Below are positions 1 to 5,324 of a stretch of DNA of 8,272 nucleotides, piece after piece. Position 1 is the first letter of the stretch. The number at the start of each line of letters is the position of its first letter. Made by a program: the position numbers and the translations under genes. The stretch spans positions 1-8,272 of the forward strand of contig JAKEEN010000097.1 in assembly GCA_022616575.1 (NCBI GenBank), given 5' to 3'. The stretch comes from Flammeovirgaceae bacterium. Lineage in GTDB: Bacteria; Bacteroidota; Bacteroidia; Cytophagales; Cyclobacteriaceae. The notes under the pieces were generated by a model. The model made no database searches. It was not told where the DNA came from and worked only from the letters and a program-made list of their open reading frames with translations.

Positions 1-449
1 ATCACCTCGCATACCACATCGATATCGCGAACCTCTTTTACCTTTAACTCAATCTTGCCATCATCAATTAGTACCATATCACCAATCTTCACATCGGTAG
101 GCAGTCCTTCATATGAGGTGCTGACAATTTCTGCATTGCCTTTTAGTTGACGGGTTGTAATCACGATCTCCTGGCCTCTTACCAATTGCACACCCTCTTC
201 TACCTCGTTAACCCTGATCTTCGGACCTTGTAAATCCTGCAGCAAGGCAATGTGTGTGCCCATCTCTTCATTGATCTCGCGAACGTAATTAACTACCTTT
301 TGATGGTCATCGTGTGTGCCATGTGAGAAGTTTAGGCGAAACACATCTACACCTTCTTTCGCCAAAGCGCGAAGCATTTCTTTTGTATTAGAGGAGGGGC
401 CGACTGTAGCAACAATTTTGGTCTTATTATAAGATACTTTTTCTGTCAT
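1..449 (-). CDS. pyk: Pyruvate kinase, N-terminal part (cut by window edge)
   Basis: Last step of glycolysis: phosphoenolpyruvate plus ADP to pyruvate plus ATP, in the cytosol. The visible 149 codons hold the start of the TIM-barrel A domain and most of the small B domain. The opening KTKIVATVGPSS (residues 9-20) is the family N-terminus. VFRLNFSHG (36-44) carries the Arg, Asn and Ser that bind nucleotide and potassium. LLQDLQGPKIR (69-79) is the conserved strand before the B domain, and VLIDDGKIEL (126-135) lies in the B domain. The ATG at 449-447 sits where family members start. About two thirds of the usual ~475 residues, including the catalytic Lys/Glu segment, lie beyond the window. It starts 26 bp after the stop of the IPExxxVDY gene, so the two are probably co-transcribed. 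Identification is by recognition of the motifs and is firm. Confidence 0.97.
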   Translation of the reverse strand, partial: MTEKVSYNKTKIVATVGPSSNTKEMLRALAKEGVDVFRLNFSHGTHDDHQKVVNYVREINEEMGTHIALLQDLQGPKIRVNEVEEGVQLVRGQEIVITTRQLKGNAEIVSTSYEGLPTDVKIGDMVLIDDGKIELKVKEVRDIDVVCEV

Positions 450-475
450 GTTACGGTAAAGTGAATAATTGAATA

Positions 476-898
476 CTAGAAAATGAAATTGTGTTTTGAT
501 TTTAACTCCCTTACAGGAATCTGCTTTACTAATTGCACGGATGGGATGCTCTTTATCTTTGACATGAGCTGGTCTCTGAAATTTTCTTTCTCACCATGCG
601 CTAAAATTATGAAATCATAATGAGGAAATTCAGGCAGTAAGTAGAAGTTTGATTGCTCATCGTCTACCGATTTATTTTTAAAGAGTTTCAATCGATTGAG
701 GTGCGATTTATGTTCATAAAAAGAAAATTTTTTTTCTTCTCCGCTCTTGTTCTCAACCGATAATTCCGGGTTTTTGATCAAATGTAAACTTAAATACTGG
801 TTAAACTCCCAGGCCAGCTTGTGTCCCTTCACGGCAGACACAACACCCCATAAGTCGAAGTCAAAATTGTAGCTGATTTCAAGTTTTGTCTTCTTCAT
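476..898 (-). CDS. IPExxxVDY family protein, function unknown
   Basis: A 140-residue soluble protein without signal peptide or membrane segment. The family is named for an IPExxxVDY motif. Here the corresponding stretch is LPEFPHYDF at residues 88-96, so the Pro, Glu and Asp are kept while the Ile, Val and Tyr positions are Leu, Tyr and Phe. The N-terminal part, with FDFDLWGVVSAVKGHKLAWEFN-like spacing (residues 12-33), also fits the family as I remember it. The motif is followed by a hydrophobic strand, FIILAHGE (96-103). No biochemical role is known to me. Family members are typical of Bacteroidota and are found next to acpP, fabF, rnc and pyk, which is the context here: pyk follows on the same strand after 26 bp and acpP starts divergently 116 bp away. 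The ATG at 898 is the only good start; the stop is TAG. Confidence 0.82.
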   Translation of the reverse strand: MKKTKLEISYNFDFDLWGVVSAVKGHKLAWEFNQYLSLHLIKNPELSVENKSGEEKKFSFYEHKSHLNRLKLFKNKSVDDEQSNFYLLPEFPHYDFIILAHGEKENFRDQLMSKIKSIPSVQLVKQIPVRELKSKHNFIF

Positions 899-950
899 AA
901 AAGCGCATTAGTTGCCAGCTTTTTGGCTAAAAGGCTCAAGTTTCAAAAAG

Positions 951-982
951 TTTGACAATTTTGCCCGATTTCTCTTTCTTTG
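951..982 (+). promoter_or_regulatory. Candidate Bacteroidota-type promoter for acpP-fabF
   Basis: TTTG at 951-954 matches the -33 element of the phylum's primary sigma factor. TTTCTTTG at 975-982 matches the -7 element TAnnTTTG except for one base (A to T at position 2). The spacer is 20 bp, within the usual 19-21. Transcription would begin near 986-989, giving a leader of about 25-30 nt before the acpP ATG. It lies in the divergent pyk-side/acpP gap, where a promoter is needed. Seen: the two boxes and spacing; inferred: activity. Confidence 0.55.
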
Positions 983-1014
983 CACTGATTTTTAAATTTC
1001 TAACCCTTAAAAAC

Positions 1015-1254
1015 ATGTCTGAAATTGCACAAAAAGTAAAACAGATCATCATCGACAAATTAGGCGTTGAAGAATCTGAAGTTACTCCAGAGGCTAGCTT
1101 TACCAATGATTTAGGAGCCGACTCACTTGATACTGTTGAACTGATCATGGAGTTTGAAAAAGAGTTCAACATCTCTATTCCTGACGATCAGGCAGAAAAC
1201 ATCTCTACCGTAGGTCAGGCAATTTCTTATCTCGAGCAGAACGCTAAGAAATAA
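1015..1254 (+). CDS. acpP: Acyl carrier protein
   Basis: Carries growing acyl chains on a 4'-phosphopantetheine arm during type II fatty acid synthesis in the cytosol. The product is 79 residues, the normal size, and acidic. The attachment site is the DSL motif in [15 protein letters not shown], with Ser37 as the modified serine. The recognition helix after it (residues 38-50) is the surface that docks partner enzymes, and the last helix contains [11 protein letters not shown]. The start at 1015 gives [12 protein letters not shown], the usual ACP N-terminus. An in-frame upstream ATG at 952 would add 21 residues unlike any ACP and would overlap the promoter candidate, so it is rejected. Translation starts after an A-rich stretch (TTAAAAAC) with no Shine-Dalgarno site. 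fabF follows after 28 bp, almost certainly in the same operon. Confidence 0.98.
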   Translation: MSEIAQKVKQIIIDKLGVEESEVTPEASFTNDLGADSLDTVELIMEFEKEFNISIPDDQAENISTVGQAISYLEQNAKK

Positions 1255-1282
1255 TTAGATAATCCATAATACCCACCCATTC

Positions 1283-2530
1283 ATGACTTTAAAAAGAGTA
1301 GTAGTCACAGGGCTTGGTGCACTCACCCCGATCGGCAATACCTACCCGGAATACTGGGAAGGTTTGAAGAGCGGCAAGAGCGGTGCTGCGCCTATTACCC
1401 GGTTTGACGCTACTTTGTTTAAAACCAAGTTTGCCTGCGAAGTGAAGAACTTCGACATCGGCAACTTCATGGATCGCAAAGAGGCAAGAAAGATGGACCC
1501 TTTTGCGCAGTATGCAATGGTGGTGGCTGAAGAAGCGATAAAAGATTCAAACCTCCCGCTGAACGAACTGAATCCGGATCGCGCTGGCGTGATCTGGGGA
1601 TCGGGCATCGGGGGGCTTCTTACGTTTCAGGAGGAAGTAAAAACCTACGCCAAGGGTGATGGTACCCCTCGCTTTAACCCCTTCTTCATTCCTAAAATGA
1701 TTCCGGATCTAAGTGCCGGTCATATCTCCATTAAGTACGGATTCAGAGGTCCAAATTTTGTAACTGTTTCTGCTTGCGCCTCATCAACCAATGCCTTATA
1801 CGATGCCTTCACGTACATTCGTTTGGGCAAAGCCGATGTGATAATTTCTGGTGGCTCTGAAGCCGCAGTTTGCGAAGCGGGTGTTGGCGGATTCAATGCC
1901 ATGAGAGCACTCTCTGAAAGAAATGATTCTCCACAGACCGCGTCTCGTCCTTATGACAAAGACCGTGATGGTTTTGTGTTAGGTGAAGGTGCCGGTGCTT
2001 TGATTCTCGAAGAGTACGAGCATGCTAAAAAGCGGGGAGCAAAAATCTACTGCGAAGTAATTGGTGGCGGAATGTCGGCTGATGCCTATCATATTACTGC
2101 ACCGCATCCGGAAGGTCATGGTATTACCCAGGTAATGAGAAATGCGCTTGAAGATGCGAACATTAAGCCAGAAGATGTTGACTATGTAAATACACATGGC
2201 ACATCGACTCCGCTGGGCGATATCGGTGAGATTCGCGCCATCCAAAGGGTATTCGGAGAGCATACCTATAAGATGAACATCAGCTCTACCAAGTCCATGA
2301 CAGGCCATTTATTAGGAGCCGCGGGTGGTATTGAAGCGATTGCCTGTATTATGGCTATTCAGCAATCTATTGTACCTCCTACCATCAACCACTTTGTTGA
2401 TGATGCTGACCTTGATCCTAAATTAAACCTGACCTTTAATAAAGCGCAGCAACGCAATGTCAACATTGCTCTGAGCAACACCTTTGGCTTCGGTGGCCAC
2501 AATGCCTCTATTATTCTTAAAAAGTTATAA
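1283..2530 (+). CDS. fabF: 3-oxoacyl-[acyl-carrier-protein] synthase II (KAS II)
   Basis: Condenses malonyl-ACP with acyl-ACP, elongating the chain by two carbons. It is 415 residues, full length for the family. The thiolase-fold catalytic triad is complete: Cys165 in VSACASSTNA carries the acyl chain, His305 in NTHGTSTPLGD and His342 in KSMTGHLLGAAGG drive decarboxylation, and Lys337 is the conserved lysine. The gating loop is NTFGFGGHN (residues 399-407), with Phe401 as the gate. The Cys-His-His arrangement and this loop place it with FabF/FabB rather than FabH; FabF is preferred because of the adjacent acpP and overall sequence character. The ATG at 1283 begins the standard LKRVVVTGLGALTPIG N-terminus. 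The last Leu codon and the TAA stop lie inside the first 7-bp unit of the downstream inverted repeat. No anomalies are visible in the protein. Confidence 0.98.
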   Translation: MTLKRVVVTGLGALTPIGNTYPEYWEGLKSGKSGAAPITRFDATLFKTKFACEVKNFDIGNFMDRKEARKMDPFAQYAMVVAEEAIKDSNLPLNELNPDRAGVIWGSGIGGLLTFQEEVKTYAKGDGTPRFNPFFIPKMIPDLSAGHISIKYGFRGPNFVTVSACASSTNALYDAFTYIRLGKADVIISGGSEAAVCEAGVGGFNAMRALSERNDSPQTASRPYDKDRDGFVLGEGAGALILEEYEHAKKRGAKIYCEVIGGGMSADAYHITAPHPEGHGITQVMRNALEDANIKPEDVDYVNTHGTSTPLGDIGEIRAIQRVFGEHTYKMNISSTKSMTGHLLGAAGGIEAIACIMAIQQSIVPPTINHFVDDADLDPKLNLTFNKAQQRNVNIALSNTFGFGGHNASIILKKL

Positions 2531-2608
2531 GTTAAAAGTTAAAAGTTATCGGGTATGCTTAGGCTCTATACCCATGCCCCTATTAACTATTAACGGATAA
2601 CTATTAAC
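2524..2608. repeat. Heptad-built inverted repeat, copy 1 (fabF-rnc gap)
   Basis: Left arm: four 7-bp units, GTTATAA at 2524, GTTAAAA at 2531 and again at 2538, GTTATCG at 2545. Right arm: TATTAAC at 2581 and 2588, GGATAAC at 2595, TATTAAC at 2602. The arms are inverted copies: 2535-2550 pairs with 2596-2611 at 15 of 16 positions. The 29-bp centre contains a smaller hairpin, GGGTAT (2551-2556) with ATACCC (2568-2573). The first unit overlaps the fabF stop codon, and the last ends 10 bp before the rnc ATG. There is no T-run after the stem, so it is not a textbook intrinsic terminator. The same architecture recurs at 5221-5307. No coding potential is seen. Confidence 0.85.
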
Positions 2609-2618
2609 TTTAAGAGCA

Positions 2619-3347
2619 ATGGTTTGGAAAATTCTAAAACTCCCTAAAGGAAAATCAACCACTGACAAGAAGCTTATAGCCGCTATTGAGAACATTGCCG
2701 GCTTTTCTCCTTCCAATATCGAACTTTATAAGCTGGCTACAATCCATACTTCGGTAGCAAAGGAGAATAACCAGGGTCAAAAAGAATCAAACGAACGACT
2801 CGAATACTTAGGTGATGCTATCCTTGGTGCGGCTGTGGCTGAATTTCTATTCAAGAAATTTCCATTCCGGAATGAAGGCTTTCTCACTGAGATCCGGTCA
2901 AGATTAGTGAATCGGGAATCATTAAATCTCCTTGCCCGGAAAATCGGGGTTGGTAAGATTGTACAGTTCGACCAAAAAAATGCCCAACTTCAGCAGGTAA
3001 TTCTTGGTAATACACTGGAAGCCATTGTGGGAGCCATTTATCTGGACAAGGGCTATGCAAAAACCAAAAAGTTTGTCATTGATAAACTAATTCTTCCTCA
3101 CAACGACCTGGAGGAACTAATCAACTCCAATTCGAATTTTAAAAGCAAGATCATTGAATGGTCACAAAAGGAAGGCAAAGAACTGCGTTTCGAAGTAATC
3201 GATATTAAGAAAAGCCGGAACTTTAAGGAGTTTACCGCACAAATCTTTGTTGACAATGAGCCGGCAGGCATGGGATATGGCAATAGCAAGAAAAAAGCAG
3301 AACAGGATGCCGCGTTGAAGACGTGCGAACTTTTTAAAATTCTGTAA
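2619..3347 (+). CDS. rnc: Ribonuclease III
   Basis: Cuts double-stranded RNA in rRNA precursors and structured mRNAs; acts as a homodimer with magnesium. It has 242 residues in the usual two-domain layout: the endonuclease domain at about 20-155 and the double-stranded RNA-binding domain at about 172-242. The signature NERLEYLGDAIL (58-69) supplies Glu59, Glu62 and Asp66. The second metal-binding motif is ILGNTLEAIVGAIYLD (128-143): Glu134 matches E. coli Glu117, but Asn131 stands where E. coli has Asp114. The C-terminal GNSKKKAEQDAA (221-232) is the RNA-binding helix of the dsRBD. The ATG at 2619 gives a short basic leader before the domain, normal in this phylum. The TAA is followed directly by the nadE ATG, implying translational coupling. 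Upstream is the heptad inverted repeat, so its transcription may pass through from fabF. Confidence 0.97.
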   Translation: MVWKILKLPKGKSTTDKKLIAAIENIAGFSPSNIELYKLATIHTSVAKENNQGQKESNERLEYLGDAILGAAVAEFLFKKFPFRNEGFLTEIRSRLVNRESLNLLARKIGVGKIVQFDQKNAQLQQVILGNTLEAIVGAIYLDKGYAKTKKFVIDKLILPHNDLEELINSNSNFKSKIIEWSQKEGKELRFEVIDIKKSRNFKEFTAQIFVDNEPAGMGYGNSKKKAEQDAALKTCELFKIL

Positions 3348-5219
3348 ATGAACTCAGAGGAAATTCAAAATTCCCTGCCCAATCGGCAGGCAGGAAAGTT
3401 TAAAATTGGAGGCGCTACCCTCAACCAAACTCCTATTGACTGGAACAATAACACCACCAATATCCTTCAGGCTATTGAGATCGCCAAAGCAGAAAAGGTC
3501 GATATACTTTGCCTGCCCGAATTGACAATTACCAGTTATGGATGCGAAGATCTGTTCTTAAGTGATTGGCTTTCACAAAAAGCATTTGAAGAGTTGCAGA
3601 AGATTCAGCCCTACTGCACTCATATTACCGTGTGTGTGGGTCTTCCTATTCGTTTTAATAATATCACTTACAACGGTGCGGCAGTAATTCACCACACAAG
3701 ACTTCTTGGCATCACGTTAAAACAAAACCTGGCCCGCGATGGTATTCATTATGAACCACGCTGGTTTAATCCGTGGGAACCTGGAAAAGTTACTACGCTC
3801 ACTATCAACCAAACTACTTTTGAAGTTGGTGATTTGATTTACGAAGTCAATGGAATCAAATTTGGATTTGAAATCTGCGAAGATGCCTGGAGATCGAATC
3901 GTTCGGGCATTTCTTTGTGCGACCGTGGCGCCAATCTGATTCTCAATCCAAGCGCCAGTCACTTTGCTATCGGCAAAAGTTTAGACCGCGAGAAGATTGT
4001 GGTGGATGGCTCGAGGCAACTGAACTGCGCCTATGTTTATGTAAACTTGTTAGGCAATGAATCAGGCAGAATTATTTACGATGGCGATATTATTATTGCA
4101 CAGCATGGAAAGTTGCTTGCGGTGAATGAACGTCTGTGCTTTAAACGGGTTGACTTACTTGCTTGTGAAATCAATTTCTTAAATCCATCAGCTTCACAGT
4201 CCATTCCACTATCTGATGGAAAGGAAGAAAATGAAGAACTTGCCCGTGCTGCCTCTCTTGCTTTATTCGATTATTTAAGAAAGAGCAAAGCAAAAGGGTA
4301 CGTGCTTTCGCTAAGCGGTGGAGCCGATTCAGCATTATGTGCAGTGTTGGTAAGCGAAATGGTAAAACGTGCAACGATGGAAATGGGCCATAGGCAATTC
4401 TGCAATTCTTTTGGAATCAATTTCACCGATGATTGGAGGGAAATAGTCGGTCAGTTGCTTACCTGCGCTTACCAGGGCACAAAAAATTCTTCTACACTCA
4501 CCTTTCAGGCTGCCAAACAACTTGCAGAATCTATCGGTGCCCTATTTCATCATTGGCTACTTGATGAGGAGATTGTTTCTTACACACAAAAAGTTGAAAA
4601 GGCGCTCGATCAAAAACTTTCCTGGGCTACAGATGATATTACCCTTCAGAATATCCAGGCGCGCTCGCGTTCACCCGTTATATGGATGCTCGCTAACATC
4701 AAACACGCCATTCTTTTGACAACATCCAACAGAAGTGAAGGTGCCGTTGGCTATGCCACCATGGATGGCGACACGAGTGGCAGCCTTGCGCCCATTGCAG
4801 GCCTTAGCAAAACATTTATCCTTCAATGGTTAAAGTGGGCAGAAAAAAATTTAGGCCATGACGGATTACATGCCGTCAACAACCTTCAGCCTACGGCTGA
4901 ACTCAGGCCATCTGACAGAAATCAAACTGATGAAAGCGATCTGATGCCTTATGCTGTTTTAAACGAGATAGAGCGCCTGGCAATCCAGGAAAGGAAATCA
5001 CCGAAGGAAGTTTATGCCGCCATGTCTTCAGGAATTTATGCACAAGAGCAAATAAAGACCTGGATTAAAAAATTCTTCAAACTTTGGTCAGCCAACCAAT
5101 GGAAACGGGAGCGCCTCGCCCCTTCCTTCCATTTAGATGACCTTAACGTTGACCCCCGCTCATGGTGCCGTTTTCCGATTCTTTCAGGAAGTTTCGAAGA
5201 CGAGCTTTCTCAGTTGTAA
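3348..5219 (+). CDS. nadE: Glutamine-dependent NAD+ synthetase
   Basis: Final step of NAD synthesis: amidates nicotinic acid adenine dinucleotide using ATP and ammonia released from glutamine. It is 623 residues in two domains. The N-terminal nitrilase-type glutaminase domain (about 18-285) has its Glu-Lys-Cys triad as Glu58 (CLPELTITSYG), Lys125 (LKQNLARDGIHYEPRWF) and Cys177 (FGFEICEDAW). The C-terminal synthetase domain has the ATP-binding P-loop SLSGGADSA (321-329), then QARSR (437-441) and TTSNRSEGAVGYATMDGD (458-475). The recognisable family start is KFKIGGATLNQTP at residue 17; the 16 residues before it are an extension partly encoded by a GC-rich palindrome at 3374-3394. No better start exists, since no other ATG, GTG or TTG in frame lies before the domain. 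It abuts rnc without a gap and is followed by the second heptad inverted repeat. Confidence 0.97.
   Translation: MNSEEIQNSLPNRQAGKFKIGGATLNQTPIDWNNNTTNILQAIEIAKAEKVDILCLPELTITSYGCEDLFLSDWLSQKAFEELQKIQPYCTHITVCVGLPIRFNNITYNGAAVIHHTRLLGITLKQNLARDGIHYEPRWFNPWEPGKVTTLTINQTTFEVGDLIYEVNGIKFGFEICEDAWRSNRSGISLCDRGANLILNPSASHFAIGKSLDREKIVVDGSRQLNCAYVYVNLLGNESGRIIYDGDIIIAQHGKLLAVNERLCFKRVDLLACEINFLNPSASQSIPLSDGKEENEELARAASLALFDYLRKSKAKGYVLSLSGGADSALCAVLVSEMVKRATMEMGHRQFCNSFGINFTDDWREIVGQLLTCAYQGTKNSSTLTFQAAKQLAESIGALFHHWLLDEEIVSYTQKVEKALDQKLSWATDDITLQNIQARSRSPVIWMLANIKHAILLTTSNRSEGAVGYATMDGDTSGSLAPIAGLSKTFILQWLKWAEKNLGHDGLHAVNNLQPTAELRPSDRNQTDESDLMPYAVLNEIERLAIQERKSPKEVYAAMSSGIYAQEQIKTWIKKFFKLWSANQWKRERLAPSFHLDDLNVDPRSWCRFPILSGSFEDELSQL
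3374..3394. repeat. GC-rich palindromic repeat inside the nadE 5' end
   Basis: CCTGCC (3374-3379) and GGCAGG (3385-3390) form a perfect 6-bp stem around a 5-nt loop, followed by an extra CAGG (3391-3394) that repeats the end of the right arm. It is read in frame as LPNRQAG (nadE residues 10-16). The GC content contrasts with the A-rich sequence on both sides. From memory, similar CCTGCC...GGCAGGCAGG palindromes, translated as LPxxRQAG-like strings, are scattered through many Bacteroidota genomes; that this one belongs to such a family is an inference. Confidence 0.6.
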
Positions 5220-5220
5220 C

Positions 5221-5307
5221 GTTAATCGTTATACGTTAATCGTCAATCGAGGAAGTGAGTTTAAGGCATGTTTAATTGCGATTAACTATTAACGATTAAC
5301 GGATAAC
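5221..5307. repeat. Heptad-built inverted repeat, copy 2 (nadE-lgt gap)
   Basis: Left arm: GTTAATC at 5221, GTTATAC at 5228, GTTAATC at 5235, GTCAATC at 5242. Right arm: GATTAAC at 5280, TATTAAC at 5287, GATTAAC at 5294, GGATAAC at 5301. Positions 5227-5249 are complementary to 5286-5308 at 20 of 23 bases. The 31-bp centre (5249-5279) does not resemble the centre of the copy at 2524-2608, while arm length (28 bp), unit size and orientation are the same. It begins one base after the nadE stop and ends 17 bp before the lgt ATG. Long imperfect stem possible in RNA; no T-run follows, so intrinsic termination is not obvious. Confidence 0.87.
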
Positions 5308-5310
5308 GTT

Positions 5311-5318
5311 TATATTTG
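5311..5318 (+). promoter_or_regulatory. Candidate -7 box for lgt, near-leaderless
   Basis: TATATTTG matches the Bacteroidota -7 consensus TAnnTTTG at every fixed base. It ends only 6 bp before the lgt ATG, so a transcript from it would have a leader of about zero to two bases. No TTTG is present at the expected -33 position, which instead falls inside the right arm of the heptad repeat. Seen: the box and spacing; inferred: that it is used. The missing -33 element keeps confidence modest. Confidence 0.42.
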
Positions 5319-5324
5319 CCCGCT

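Noticed and set aside
944..951. ACTTTTTG on the minus strand as a -7 box for the IPExxxVDY-pyk pair
   Set aside because: It lacks the TA of the consensus and has no TTTG about 20 bp upstream on that strand. The pair must have a promoter in 899-1014 or further, but I cannot place it.
952..1014. Upstream ATG at 952 as the acpP start
   Set aside because: It would add 21 residues unlike any ACP and overlap the -33/-7 promoter boxes; ATG 1015 gives the standard N-terminus.
936..1172. Minus-strand open frame over acpP and its promoter region
   Set aside because: It is antisense to the certain acpP gene, is low-complexity Ser-rich, and resembles no protein; an out-of-frame shadow.
2524..2611. Heptad repeat as a Rho-independent terminator of fabF (and 5221-5308 for nadE)
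   Set aside because: The stems are long, AT-rich and imperfect and are not followed by a T-run, and a gene start lies within a few bases; ordinary intrinsic termination is unlikely.
3252..3263. CCGGCAGGCATG inside rnc as another copy of the GC palindrome
   Set aside because: Only one half matches and there is no complementary arm; it encodes ordinary dsRBD residues (EPAGM).
4171..4719. Several open frames on both strands inside nadE
   Set aside because: They overlap the well-conserved synthetase domain, encode nothing recognisable, and are shadows of nadE.
2524..5307. CRISPR array or integron-type attachment sites
   Set aside because: Units are 7 bp without spacers, arms are inverted rather than direct, and no cas or integrase gene is present.
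5316..5324. TTG at 5316 as the lgt start
   Set aside because: It adds only MPA before the family-like N-terminus and lies in the TATATTTG box; ATG 5325 is the simpler choice.
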